A stretch of DNA of 64,000 nt from JBGPEQ01 sp050180895 (lineage in GTDB: Bacteria; Pseudomonadota; Alphaproteobacteria; Dongiales; Dongiaceae): assembly GCA_050180895.1 (NCBI GenBank), contig JBFXDS010000008.1, positions 62,001 to 126,000 of the forward strand. Reading direction: 5' to 3'. The notes beneath the pieces were generated by a model. The model did not search any database. It saw only the letters and a list, made by a program, of their open reading frames with translations, and had not been told where the DNA came from. This document shows, in pieces, positions 26,382 to 34,834 of this stretch. The first letter of the stretch is position 1. Each line of letters starts with the position of its first letter. A program made the position numbers and the translations under genes.

Positions 26382-27005
26382 TTACAGCCGCTCGCGCACG
26401 CCCGCGGCCATCGCGTCGGCGGCCGTGCCCGGCGTGAAATGGGTGAGATATCCGCCGTCCGGCCCCATCAGATAGACGATGGCGGTGTGATCCATGATGT
26501 AGGCGGCGGGATCCTCCGGCGCCGCCGTGCCGGTCGCCTTGGCATAGAACACGCGGTAGGCCCTGGCCACCGCGCCGATCGCCCCGGCGCTGCCGGTGAG
26601 GGCGACCAGCCGCGGGTGGAAGTTGGCCGCGTAGTCGCGCAGCGCCTCCGGGGTATCGCGGGCGGGATCGACGGTGATGAAGATCGGGGTCACCCTGGCG
26701 GCTGCGGCGCCCAGCCGGTCCAGCGCGTCGCTCATGGTCTGCAGCTCGACCGGGCAGATGTCCGGGCAATTGGTGAAGCCGAAGAAGACCAGCAGGTACT
26801 GGCCGCGGAAATCGGCGTCGGTTCGTGTCGCGCCGGACTGGTCGGTCAGCGCGAAGGCGCCGCCGATGGTCGGCAGGAAGGCCGGCTGGAACGTCCGCCA
26901 GGCGCCGACGCCGAGACCGACGACGACGAGCAGAAGGCTGGCGGCGGCGACCGCGCGTGCGACCGGCGAGCGTGGGAGGAAATAGATCTCGGAGCGCGCC
27001 GCCAT
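26382..27005 (-). CDS. SCO1/SenC/PrrC family protein
   Basis: Membrane-anchored thioredoxin-fold copper chaperone for cytochrome c oxidase assembly, also called SenC or PrrC. One N-terminal membrane helix (about residues 17-36) precedes the periplasmic domain. The copper ligands are visible: FTNCPDICPVELQT gives CxxxC (about residues 78-82), and the distant His is in IMDHTAIVYLM. At 207 aa the length is normal. In other alphaproteobacteria this family is linked with RegB/RegA-type redox control; regBA lies 6 kb away here, not adjacent. Confidence 0.93.
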   Translation of the reverse strand: MAARSEIYFLPRSPVARAVAAASLLLVVVGLGVGAWRTFQPAFLPTIGGAFALTDQSGATRTDADFRGQYLLVFFGFTNCPDICPVELQTMSDALDRLGAAAARVTPIFITVDPARDTPEALRDYAANFHPRLVALTGSAGAIGAVARAYRVFYAKATGTAAPEDPAAYIMDHTAIVYLMGPDGGYLTHFTPGTAADAMAAGVRERL

Positions 27006-27015
27006 GCGCTGCGGC

Positions 27016-27696
27016 TCAGTAAGGCTCGAGAGCGCCGAGCAGCACGCGCGAATTCGGATTGGTGAACTTGCGCTCGATCAGGATCGCATAGGGCGTGGCG
27101 CCTTGGCCGTAATAGGCGGTGTTCCAGGAATCGCGCTTGAGCACGGCGGCGCCCTCGAAGGACACGCCGCCGAACAGCCCCTCGGTCAGGGCGAAGGAAT
27201 AGACGTCGGAGCCGAAATTGGTCGTCGCCGCGCTGCCGGTGCGCTTGCCCGACGGGCCGGCCGCCACGCTGATGTCGCCGCCGAACTTGAACTGGTTGTC
27301 GATCAGCGCGTTGAGGGCCCGGTCGTTCATGATGGTGAAGACCGCTTCGGAGATCTGCCCGCCGATCTGCAGCCCGAGGCTGCCGGTGGCCATCGTATAG
27401 AAGGCGGGGTCGCTCCAGCCGCGATCGGCGGCGCGCACGACGAGGAGGCCGGTTCCTCCCTCGCCGCCGATGACGACGCCGCCCTTGACCAGCGAGGGGA
27501 AGATGAGCACCGCCTTGGAGCGGCGCACGAAATCCGGCAGCTCGCCGAAATCGGGATGGGTGATCAGCTTGTCGAAGGTGATGCGGGCCTCCTCGACCTT
27601 GACCTGCTGCTCCGTCGGCGAGGAGACCGGCGCCGCGCAGGCGGCGATCGCCAACAGCAAAGCACTCGCAAGCAGCTTCCGGGCGGCTGACATCAT
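27016..27696 (-). CDS. SYLF (YSC84-like) domain lipoprotein
   Basis: 226 aa. The signal peptide ends in a lipobox (AIAACAAP), so the protein should be lipid-anchored. The mature part is a complete SYLF domain: KAVLIFPSLVKGGVVIGGEGGTGLLV, then SLGLQIGGQISEAVFTIMND and GVSFEGAAVLKRDSWN. In other organisms SYLF domains bind membranes and phosphoinositides; the bacterial role is unclear. It lies 10 bases upstream of the SCO1-like gene on the same strand, so the two are likely co-transcribed. Confidence 0.9.
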   Translation of the reverse strand: MMSAARKLLASALLLAIAACAAPVSSPTEQQVKVEEARITFDKLITHPDFGELPDFVRRSKAVLIFPSLVKGGVVIGGEGGTGLLVVRAADRGWSDPAFYTMATGSLGLQIGGQISEAVFTIMNDRALNALIDNQFKFGGDISVAAGPSGKRTGSAATTNFGSDVYSFALTEGLFGGVSFEGAAVLKRDSWNTAYYGQGATPYAILIERKFTNPNSRVLLGALEPY

Positions 27697-27836
27697 CTGA
27701 TCTCCTCGTCTTGTGCTTGTTTTCGGCGAATCACCGGACGTTCAGAGATAGACTCAGATCGCAATGATGGCAAATCTGCGGCGCAGCGGATCGCGATGCA
27801 GCGATCATCCGGCGTCGATTCTCGCCCGGCGAAGCG

Positions 27837-28496
27837 TCAGGGCGATGCCGCCGTCCGCGGCAGGCGATTGACCGCGACGATGCGCCAGCAGGATCGTTCG
27901 CGGCCCGTGTCGCCGATGGAGATGTGGTCGATCCGCGTGATCGAGCAGTTGTCGATGGCGAAAGACATCACGCGCTCTCCTTCGATCCCAAGGGCGATGG
28001 CGAGGGCCGCGCGGATCGAACCGCCATGGGCGATGGCGACGATATCGCGGCCGCGATGCGCCGCCGTCAGCCGCGCCACGGCCGCATCGACGCGCGCCAT
28101 CACGTCGAGGAAGCTCTCGCCGCCGGGCGGCCGCTCGCTTGCCGGCCACAGCGCGAAGGGATCCTGGCCGACGCCGCGCCGGAGGCTCAACTCGTCGTGC
28201 GTGAGGCCGTGCCAGTCGCCGACATGCTGCTCGGCGATGTCCGGCTCGATCAGCCAGGGCGGCCTGTCGCCGATTGCCAGGTCGCGAGCCGCCAGGATGG
28301 CGGCCGCCGTCTCGTGGGTGCGCCGCAGATGGCTGGTGACCCAGACCGGCTCCGCCGGCAGGTGCGACGCGAGACGGGCGAAGCTGTCGCCGTCGGCGGT
28401 ATCGGCGGGATAGTCCTCCTGGCCGTAGATGCAGCCGCCATGGGCGGTGACTGGCGCATGCCGGATCCACCACCAGCGGGTGACGATCGCGGCCAC
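27837..28496 (-). CDS. Histidine phosphatase family protein, likely alpha-ribazole phosphatase (CobC-like)
   Basis: 219 aa with the phosphoglycerate-mutase-type catalytic RHAPV at the N-terminus (WWWIRHAPVTAH), a second arginine in TSHLRRTHETAAAI, and the later histidine in VAIAHGGSIRAAL. CobC dephosphorylates alpha-ribazole phosphate or cobalamin phosphate in the nucleotide-loop pathway. That role is inferred from cobS, which lies eight bases upstream on the same strand. Start: GTG at 28496, after the cobS stop at 28505. The frame continues open upstream but that part is antisense. Confidence 0.85.
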   Translation of the reverse strand: MAAIVTRWWWIRHAPVTAHGGCIYGQEDYPADTADGDSFARLASHLPAEPVWVTSHLRRTHETAAAILAARDLAIGDRPPWLIEPDIAEQHVGDWHGLTHDELSLRRGVGQDPFALWPASERPPGGESFLDVMARVDAAVARLTAAHRGRDIVAIAHGGSIRAALAIALGIEGERVMSFAIDNCSITRIDHISIGDTGRERSCWRIVAVNRLPRTAASP

Positions 28497-28504
28497 GACG
28501 GAGC

Positions 28505-29299
28505 TCAGTCGAGCGCGACGAGGACGAGCAGCGTGGCGGTCATCGCGCCCTGCTGCGCGGCTCCCAGCACGTCGCCGGTGATGCCGCCGATCTGCCGGCG
28601 CGCCAAACCTGCCGTTCCCCAGGCGACGGCAGCCGCGATCGCGGCGGCGAGAAGGCCGCCGAGCCCGGCGAGGACCACAGCGATAAGGCCGCCGATGCCG
28701 AGCGCCCACAGCACCGTCGGCGCCGGAGGGCGACCTACCGAGGCGGCGAGACCGTCGCCGCGAGCCGGCGCCTCCAGATGCATGACCGGCACGAGCAAGG
28801 CGCGCGAGACGGCATGGCCGACCATGAGGGTGGCAGCGACGTCGCCGCTGTCGGCCAGCGCCGCCAGGGCGGCGACCTGCATGCCGAGAATGAGGATGAG
28901 CGACATCACACCATAGGTGCCGATCCGGCTGTCGCGCATGATGCGCAGCTTGTCGTCGCGACCGTTGCCTCCGCCGAAGCCGTCGACGGTATCGGCCAGG
29001 CCGTCCTCGTGGAGCGCACCGGTGGCGAGCACGGTCGCGGCGACGGCCAGGACGGCCGCCGGCAGCGGCGGCAGGCCGAGTTCGACGGCCAGGGCATAGA
29101 CTACGCCGCCGGCGAGGCCGACCCCCAGCCCGACCAGCGGAAAGCAACGGGCTGCGCGCGCCAGGGCCGGCAAGCCGGTGGTTTCGACCGGAGGTATCGG
29201 CAGCCGCGTCAGGAACGCCGATGCGATCTTCAGGTCCGCCCACCAGCCGCCGAGATCCGGCGGCCAGCCGCTGTCCCGATCCTGCGTCTCGTCGTCCAT
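28505..29299 (-). CDS. cobS: Adenosylcobinamide-GDP ribazoletransferase (cobalamin synthase)
   Basis: Integral membrane enzyme that joins adenosylcobinamide-GDP with alpha-ribazole (or its phosphate). 264 aa. The N-terminal region FLTRLPIPP and the catalytic HEDGLADTVDGFGGG (about residue 97, DG-rich, metal-binding) are diagnostic. After it RDSRIGTYGVMSLI continues the family pattern. Five to six hydrophobic helices follow. Operon: cobS, then the CobC-like phosphatase. Divergent from the cyclase-cobT unit with 112 bases between starts. I found no cobalamin riboswitch there. Confidence 0.96.
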   Translation of the reverse strand: MDDETQDRDSGWPPDLGGWWADLKIASAFLTRLPIPPVETTGLPALARAARCFPLVGLGVGLAGGVVYALAVELGLPPLPAAVLAVAATVLATGALHEDGLADTVDGFGGGNGRDDKLRIMRDSRIGTYGVMSLILILGMQVAALAALADSGDVAATLMVGHAVSRALLVPVMHLEAPARGDGLAASVGRPPAPTVLWALGIGGLIAVVLAGLGGLLAAAIAAAVAWGTAGLARRQIGGITGDVLGAAQQGAMTATLLVLVALD

Positions 29300-29411
29300 G
29301 AGTCTCCGGTCCTGGGGAGGCGGATTTGCGCTGCGGCCGATCGGCGCTTATAGGACATTCCGGGCCGGCCACAAAGCGGCGGCACGCGGGAGCGCCGGAC
29401 ACGGTCGCGCG

Positions 29412-30110
29412 ATGAGCCGATTCATCGATCTCAGCCACGATTTCACCGACGGCATGCCGGGATTCACCGCCACCCTGCCGGACGGTTCGCGGCGGCGCTG
29501 CACCGCGCAGATCCGGCCGCTCGTCACCCACGCGCAGTCGCGCCGCAGCTTCGACGGCAAGGCCGAATTCGAGCTGACGGAGATGCGCTTCCAGACCTCG
29601 ATCGGCACCTATATCGATTCGCCCTATGTGCGGCATCGTGACCGGCGCGACGTCGGCGCGCTGCGTCTCGACGAACTGATCCTGCCGGGCGTGCTGATCG
29701 ACCTCTGTGGGCTTGCGGCCGGCGCGGCCGCCGAGGTCGCGGACCTCCGGCGCGGCGCCGGCGGCGCGCTCGACCTCGCCGGCAAGGCCGTGCTCTGCCG
29801 CTTCGGCTGGGACCGGCTCTGGGGCCGGGACGAATACTTCGCCGCCTATCCGTTCTTGTCGCGGGAGGCTTTGCAGTTCCTGATCGATGGCGGCGCGCGC
29901 CTTCTCGGGGTCGATACCTGGAACGTCGACGACAACAGGGACAGCGAACGGCCGGCGCATAGCTGGCTGCTGGCGCGCGATATCTTCATCGTCGAGAACC
30001 TGCGCAACCTCGACGCGATCGGCGCGGCGCCGTTCCGCTTCTTCGCCCTGCCGATCAAGGCGCGCGGTGCCGCCTCGATGCCGGTCCGCGCCTTTGCGGA
30101 GCTGGCATGA
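29412..30110 (+). CDS. Cyclase/kynurenine-formamidase-like protein with degenerate metal site
   Basis: 232 aa of the cyclase family (COG1878-like fold). It opens FIDLSHDFTDGMPGF, as the family does, and includes VLCRFGWDRLWG and GARLLGVDTWNVDD. The metal-binding motif HxGTHxDxP is replaced by SIGTYIDSP, so both motif histidines are missing, although YVRHRDR follows. The enzyme may have a changed metal site or be non-hydrolytic. Its stop overlaps the cobT start as ATGA, so it is translationally coupled to a cobalamin gene. A role near lower-ligand activation is only inference. The start is the ATG at 29412. Confidence 0.75.
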   Translation: MSRFIDLSHDFTDGMPGFTATLPDGSRRRCTAQIRPLVTHAQSRRSFDGKAEFELTEMRFQTSIGTYIDSPYVRHRDRRDVGALRLDELILPGVLIDLCGLAAGAAAEVADLRRGAGGALDLAGKAVLCRFGWDRLWGRDEYFAAYPFLSREALQFLIDGGARLLGVDTWNVDDNRDSERPAHSWLLARDIFIVENLRNLDAIGAAPFRFFALPIKARGAASMPVRAFAELA

Positions 30111-31138
30111 CCGCGACGCGGCCGCCGATCGCGACGCTCGACGAGGTCCGCGCGATCCTGGCCGAGTTTCCCGCCGCCGATCGCGCGGCGGTGCAGAGCG
30201 CCGCCGCGCGCGAGGGCATGCTGACCAAGCCGGCCGGCGCGCTCGGCCGGCTCGAGGAGATCGCGGCCTGGCTCGCCGGCTGGCAGGGCCGTCATCCGCC
30301 GCAGATCGAGCGGGCGCGCGTCGCCGTCTTCGCTGGCAACCATGGCGTCGCGGCGCGCGGGGTGTCGGCGTTCCCCGCCTCGGTGACGGCGCAGATGGTG
30401 CAGAACTTCGTCGCCGGCGGCGCCGCCATCAACCAGCTGTGCAAGACGGCCGATGCCGAGCTGCGCGTCTACGAGATGGCGCTCGACCGGCCGACGGCGG
30501 ACTTCACCGCCGAGCCGGCGATGAGCGAGGCGGACTGCGCCAAGGCCATGGCCTACGGCATGATGGCGGTGGAGCCGGGCCTCGACCTGCTGTGCCTCGG
30601 CGAGATGGGCATCGCCAACACGACGAGCGCGGCGGCCCTGGCCTGCGCGCTCTTCGGCGGCGACGCGGCCGACTGGACCGGGCCCGGCACCGGCGTCGCC
30701 GGCAGCGCTTTGCAGCACAAGACCGAGGTTGTCGCCGCCGGCGTTTCGCTGCATCGGCCGGCGGCGCGCGACGCCTTCGACATCCTGCGCCGGCTCGGCG
30801 GGCAGGAGCTGGCGGCGATCTGCGGCGCGGTGATGGCGGCGCGGCTGGCGCGCACGCCGGTGCTGCTCGACGGCTTCGCCTGCACGGCGGCGGCGGCGGC
30901 GCTCCACGCCGTGGACCGCCATGCGCTCGACCATTGCCTAGTGGCGCATGTCTCGGCCGAGCCCGGCCATCGCCGGCTGCTGCAGGCGATCGGCAAGAGC
31001 GCCCTGTTCGATTTCGGCATGCGGCTGGGCGAGGCGTCCGGCGCGGCGCTGGCGATCCCCATCCTCAAGGCTGCGGCGGCCTGCCACAGCGGCATGGCCA
31101 CCTTCGCCGAGGCCGGCGTCAGCGGGAAGGTGGAGTAG
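30107..31138 (+). CDS. cobT: Nicotinate-nucleotide--dimethylbenzimidazole phosphoribosyltransferase
   Basis: Activates the lower ligand of cobalamin by making alpha-ribazole phosphate from dimethylbenzimidazole and nicotinate mononucleotide. The 343-aa protein has the family parts TKPAGALGRLEEIAAWL, FAGNHGVAARGVSAFP, GEMGIANTTSAAAL (substrate loop) and the late EPGHRRLL and LGEASGAALAIPILKAA. Coupled by a 4-base overlap to the cyclase-like gene. Together with cobS and the phosphatase on the other strand it forms a small nucleotide-loop cluster. After its stop comes an inverted repeat. Confidence 0.97.
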   Translation: MTATRPPIATLDEVRAILAEFPAADRAAVQSAAAREGMLTKPAGALGRLEEIAAWLAGWQGRHPPQIERARVAVFAGNHGVAARGVSAFPASVTAQMVQNFVAGGAAINQLCKTADAELRVYEMALDRPTADFTAEPAMSEADCAKAMAYGMMAVEPGLDLLCLGEMGIANTTSAAALACALFGGDAADWTGPGTGVAGSALQHKTEVVAAGVSLHRPAARDAFDILRRLGGQELAAICGAVMAARLARTPVLLDGFACTAAAAALHAVDRHALDHCLVAHVSAEPGHRRLLQAIGKSALFDFGMRLGEASGAALAIPILKAAAACHSGMATFAEAGVSGKVE

Positions 31139-31155
31139 GGCGCGATGTATCCGGT

Positions 31156-31241
31156 GTAGGGGCGAGCGGTGCTCGCCCTTTGCGCGACAATCACACTTGT
31201 CGGAGTCTGATCCGAGCAGGGCGAGCGCCGCTCGCCCCTAC
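31156..31241. repeat. Inverted repeat pair
   Basis: GTAGGGGCGAGCGGTGCTCG (then CCC, 31156-31178) faces GGGCGAGCGCCGCTCGCCCC (then TAC, 31219-31241) across about 40 bases. The arms are nearly perfect complements and each is itself palindromic. This looks like a dispersed short palindromic element placed between the convergent cobT and ABC-permease genes, where it could also act as a bidirectional terminator. Confidence 0.7.
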
Positions 31242-31254
31242 GACGGGTGGATCG

Positions 31255-32061
31255 TTACTCGCCTACTTGCAGCAGTGCGCCGCGCTGGCGGGCGCGGCGG
31301 AAGGCGTGCAGGTAGGCGGCCAGGCCGAGGGCGATGTAGACGGCGTTGAGGGCGAGGGCGCCGGCCAGCAGCGCGCCGTCGAAGGCGCCGCGGAAGAGGA
31401 CGCCGCGCATGCCCTCGAAGACATAGGTCGAGGGCAGGGCCCAGCCGAAGACCTGCAGCCACTGCGGCAGGACCGTGATCGGGTAGTAGACGGCGCTCAC
31501 CGGCGCCAGCGCAAAGACCACGACCCAGGCGAGGTTCTCGGCGCCGAGGCCGTAGCGCAGGATGAGCGAGGTAACGAGCAGGCCGATGGACCAGCTGAAG
31601 ATCATCAGATTGGCGAAGAAGGCGATGAGCGGCAGGCCGAGCGTGAAGATCGAATAGTGGTAGAGCGGGATCGCCAGCAACACGGCCGGCGTCAGCCCGA
31701 CCAGGGTGCGGATCAGGCTCATGGTCATCATCGACAGCACGTGCTCCAGCGGCGTCAGCGGGCTGACGAAGAGGTTGCCCAGGTTGCGCGCCCACATCTC
31801 CTCGAGGAAGGAGATCGAGAAGCTGATCTGGCCGCGGAACAGCACGTCCCACAGCAGCACGGCGGCGAGCAGCACGCCGAAGGCGTTGGCCACCCAGGAA
31901 CTGTTGGTGGCGAGGAACTGGGTCATGAAGCCCCAGACGATCATCTGCATGGTCGGCCAGTAGGCCAGCTCGACCACGCGCGGCCAGGAGCCGCGCAGCA
32001 CGTAGAGATGGCGCAGCACCATCGCGCCTATGCGGCGCGGCGAGGGGAGCGTCGCGTTCAT
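31255..32061 (-). CDS. ABC-2 type transporter permease
   Basis: 268 aa with about six hydrophobic helices and an ABC-2 fold. Recognisable parts are WPTMQMIVWGFMTQFL, FLEEMWARNLGNLFVSPLTPLEH (cytosolic helix of ABC-2 permeases) and VSAVYYPITVLPQWLQ near the end. Its start at 32061 overlaps the stop of the ATPase gene (ATGA), so they form an exporter. The cargo is unknown; families with this layout export polysaccharides, lipids or drugs. Confidence 0.9.
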   Translation of the reverse strand: MNATLPSPRRIGAMVLRHLYVLRGSWPRVVELAYWPTMQMIVWGFMTQFLATNSSWVANAFGVLLAAVLLWDVLFRGQISFSISFLEEMWARNLGNLFVSPLTPLEHVLSMMTMSLIRTLVGLTPAVLLAIPLYHYSIFTLGLPLIAFFANLMIFSWSIGLLVTSLILRYGLGAENLAWVVVFALAPVSAVYYPITVLPQWLQVFGWALPSTYVFEGMRGVLFRGAFDGALLAGALALNAVYIALGLAAYLHAFRRARQRGALLQVGE

Positions 32062-32843
32062 TCGGCCACCTCCTCGGTGGTCGGGGTCGGCATCGTCGCC
32101 GGATCGTGCGCGCCGCGGCGGCGGTCGCGGGCGATGTCGAGGAAGACCTCTTCGAGGTTGCGGCGGCCGTAGCGGCGGACCAGCTCGGACGGCGTGCCGC
32201 GGTCGACGATGCGGCCCCGGCGCATCATCAGCACGTCGTCGCACAGCCGCTCGACCTCCGCCATGTTGTGCGACGCCAGCAGGATGGCCGCGCCGGTGGC
32301 GCGCCGATAGCTCTCGAGATAGCCGCGCACCCAATCGGCGGTGTCCGGATCGAGCGAGGCCGTCGGCTCGTCGAGCAGCAGCAACTCGGGCCGGTTGAGC
32401 AGCGCCTTGGCCAGCGCCACGCGCGTCTTCTGGCCCGCGGAGAGCTTGCCCGTCGGCCGGTCGAGCAGCTCGCCGATCGCCAGGTCCGCCGCCAGCTCGC
32501 CGACGCGCTGCCGCGCCGCCGGCACGGCGTAGAGCCAGGCATAGACCGTCAGGTTTTCGCGCACCGTCAGCCGGTGCGGCAGATCGACATAGGGTGAGGA
32601 GAAGTTGAGGCGCGGCAGCACCCGATGACGGTGGCGCAGCATGTCCTCGCCGAGCACGCGGATGCTTCCGGCGGTGGGCAGCAGCAGGCCGAGCAGCATC
32701 GAGATGGTCGTGGTCTTGCCGGCGCCGTTGCCGCCGAGCAGCGCCACGGTGCTGCCGGCCGGGACCGTGAAATCGACGGCATCCACGGCCAGGACCTGCT
32801 CGAACCGCTTGGTCAGCGCGCGGACGTCGATGATCGGCAGCAT
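32058..32843 (-). CDS. ABC transporter ATP-binding protein (ABC-2 exporter)
   Basis: 261 aa. Walker A GGNGAGKTTTISMLLGLL (about residue 38), Q-loop region NFSSPYVDL, signature LSAGQKTRVALAKAL (SAGQK rather than SGGQ), Walker B LLLLDEPTASLDPD and the switch His in LLASHNMAEVERL. I start at the ATG at 32843 (MLPIIDVRALTKRF); the open frame to 32909 overlaps the divergent regB promoter. Coupled to the permease by ATGA. It diverges from regB with 74 bases between starts. Confidence 0.93.
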   Translation of the reverse strand: MLPIIDVRALTKRFEQVLAVDAVDFTVPAGSTVALLGGNGAGKTTTISMLLGLLLPTAGSIRVLGEDMLRHRHRVLPRLNFSSPYVDLPHRLTVRENLTVYAWLYAVPAARQRVGELAADLAIGELLDRPTGKLSAGQKTRVALAKALLNRPELLLLDEPTASLDPDTADWVRGYLESYRRATGAAILLASHNMAEVERLCDDVLMMRRGRIVDRGTPSELVRRYGRRNLEEVFLDIARDRRRGAHDPATMPTPTTEEVAE

Positions 32844-32917
32844 GGCGCGACTATGGCCGCAAACCCGCCCATCGGCCAGCCCTTGCCAGCGGCGGACCGG
32901 CGGAGTCACATGGGGGC

Positions 32918-34249
32918 ATGGCGCTGACGATCGAGCCCTCCCGGACCGCCCCGCCCGGCAGCGTGACCGGCGGTCGGGTGCGCCTGCGCACGCTGATCAT
33001 CATCCGCTGGGTGGCGATCGCCGGGCAGGTCACCGCGTTGCTGGTGGTGCAGTTCGGCCTCGGCTATCCGGTTCCGCTGCTGGCCGCCCTGGCGACGGTC
33101 GCGGTGTCGGTGATCGTCAACGTCTGGGCCACCATCGGCCGGCGGTCGCCGGAGCGCCTGGGCGACCGGGCCGCGGCGTTCTACCTGGCCTATGACCTGC
33201 TCCAGCTGGGCGTGCTGCTCTATCTGACCGGCGGGCTCCACAATCCCTTCGCCGTCCTCATCCTGGCGCCGGTGATCGTCTCGGCGACGGTGCTGTCGCG
33301 AATCAGCACGATCGCGCTCTCTGCCCTGGCGCTCGTCGTCGTCGTCGTGCTGGCGCTCGACCACCTGCCGCTGCCCTGGGCCGATCGCTCCTTCGCGCTG
33401 GCGCCGTTGTTCATCTTCGGCCTGGCCGCCGCGCTCGGCCTGTCCGTCGTGTTCATTGCCGGCTACGTCTTCAGCCTGGCGGAGGAGGCGCGGCGCATGT
33501 CCGGCGCGTTGGCCGCCAGCTATCTGGCCCTCGACCGCGAGCAGCGGGTGTCGGCGCTGGGCGCCCTCGCCGCCGCGGCGGCGCATCGGCTGGGCAGTCC
33601 GCTGGGTACGATCGCGGTCGTCGCCAAGGAGCTGGCGCGCGACTTGTCGCCCGACAGCCCGCACCGGGCCGACGTCGAGCTGCTGCTCAGCGAGAGCGAG
33701 CGCTGCCGCACGATCCTGACCGAATTGTCGACTCGGCCGGAGTCCGGCGAGCCGTTGCAGCGCATGACGCTCGCCGCCCTGATCGAAACGGCGGCGGTGC
33801 CCTACCGCTCCGATCGCGTTCGCCTGACCGTCGACGCGGCGCCCGAGCCGGGCGCCGCGACGGCGCATACGCCCGCCCCGCAGGCGCCGCACAGCCCGGA
33901 GCTGCTGCACGGGCTGGGCAACCTGCTGCAGAACGCCATCGAGTTCGCGCGCGCGGAGGTGCGCGTGACCGTGCGCTGGAGCGACCGTCGCGTCAGCCTG
34001 GTCGTGCGGGACGACGGGCCGGGCTTTCCGCCGGGCGTGCTCGACCATCTCGGCGAGCCCTATCTGTCGGGCGGTAACCAGGGCCGGACGGGGCGGGGCG
34101 AGCCCATGGGCCTGGGCGTCTTCATCGCCCAGACGCTGCTCGGGCGCACCGGGGCTCAGCTCAGTTTCGGCAATGGCCAAGGCGGGGGTGCCGAGGTTAC
34201 CATTGCCTGGGACAGGGCGACCCTGGAGACGGAGCCGATGGCCTCGTGA
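32918..34249 (+). CDS. regB: Redox sensor histidine kinase RegB/ActS/PrrB
   Basis: Membrane kinase that senses redox state, including the ubiquinone pool, and phosphorylates RegA. Six hydrophobic helices lie in the first 190 residues. The quinone-binding motif GGLHNPFAVLIL (GGxxNPF) is intact near residue 106. The dimerisation domain has AAAAHRLGSPLGTI with the phospho-accepting His, and the ATPase has NLLQNAIEFA, VRDDGPGFPPG and GLGVFIAQTLL. The redox-active cysteine of RegB, usually just before the ATPase, is not evident in the region after the H-box. Overlaps regA by 4 bases (GTGA). Confidence 0.92.
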   Translation: MALTIEPSRTAPPGSVTGGRVRLRTLIIIRWVAIAGQVTALLVVQFGLGYPVPLLAALATVAVSVIVNVWATIGRRSPERLGDRAAAFYLAYDLLQLGVLLYLTGGLHNPFAVLILAPVIVSATVLSRISTIALSALALVVVVVLALDHLPLPWADRSFALAPLFIFGLAAALGLSVVFIAGYVFSLAEEARRMSGALAASYLALDREQRVSALGALAAAAAHRLGSPLGTIAVVAKELARDLSPDSPHRADVELLLSESERCRTILTELSTRPESGEPLQRMTLAALIETAAVPYRSDRVRLTVDAAPEPGAATAHTPAPQAPHSPELLHGLGNLLQNAIEFARAEVRVTVRWSDRRVSLVVRDDGPGFPPGVLDHLGEPYLSGGNQGRTGRGEPMGLGVFIAQTLLGRTGAQLSFGNGQGGGAEVTIAWDRATLETEPMAS

Positions 34250-34824
34250 CGAAGGACGCAGGAGCAACGCCGCCACAGACGCCGCGCGGCGCGGCCGGCG
34301 AACGGACGTTGCTGATCGTCGATGACGACGCGCCGTTCCGCCAGCGGCTGGCTCAGGCGATGGAGCGGCGCGGCTATGCCGTGACCACGGCCGAGACCGT
34401 CGCCGCGGGCGTCGCCGCGGCCGCCAGCCTGCGCCCGGCCTTCGCCGTGGTCGACCTGCGGCTCGGCGACGGCAACGGGCTCGAGGTGGTGCCGGCCGTG
34501 CGCGCCGCGCGGCCCGACGCCCGCATCATCGTGCTCACCGGCTACGGCAACATCGCCTCGGCGGTGGCGGCGGTGAAGCAGGGCGCGGTGGACTACCTGT
34601 CCAAGCCGGCCGACGCCGACGTCATCGAGGCGGCGCTGCTGCAGCGCGGCGCCGCCCTGCCGCCGCCGCCCGAGCAGCCGATGACCGCCGACCGCGTGCG
34701 CTGGGAACACATTCAGCGCGTGTTCGAGCAGTGCGACCGCAACGTCTCGGAGACCGCGCGCCGCCTGCGCATGCACCGGCGGACCTTGCAGCGAATCCTG
34801 AGCAAGTACGCGCCGCGCGGATGA
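34246..34824 (+). CDS. regA: Response regulator RegA/ActR/PrrA
   Basis: 192-aa two-domain regulator. The receiver starts LLIVDDDAPFRQRLAQAM and carries the phospho-acceptor in FAVVDLRLGDGNGLEV (about residue 68), the conserved Thr in VLTGYGNI and Lys in DYLSKPAD. The C-terminal Fis-type helix-turn-helix is NVSETARRLRMHRRTLQRIL, the near-invariant RegA DNA-recognition end. A proline-rich linker (LPPPPEQP) joins the domains. RegA controls respiration, carbon and nitrogen fixation and cytochromes in relatives. Start is GTG at 34246, overlapping regB. Confidence 0.94.
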   Translation: MTKDAGATPPQTPRGAAGERTLLIVDDDAPFRQRLAQAMERRGYAVTTAETVAAGVAAAASLRPAFAVVDLRLGDGNGLEVVPAVRAARPDARIIVLTGYGNIASAVAAVKQGAVDYLSKPADADVIEAALLQRGAALPPPPEQPMTADRVRWEHIQRVFEQCDRNVSETARRLRMHRRTLQRILSKYAPRG

Positions 34825-34834
34825 GGCGGCCGGC

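Noticed and set aside
29300..29411. Search for a cobalamin riboswitch between cobS and the cyclase-cobT unit
   Set aside because: No B12-box (AGCCAGGAGACCTGCC-like) sequence and too little space; CCTGCC strings occur only inside coding DNA.
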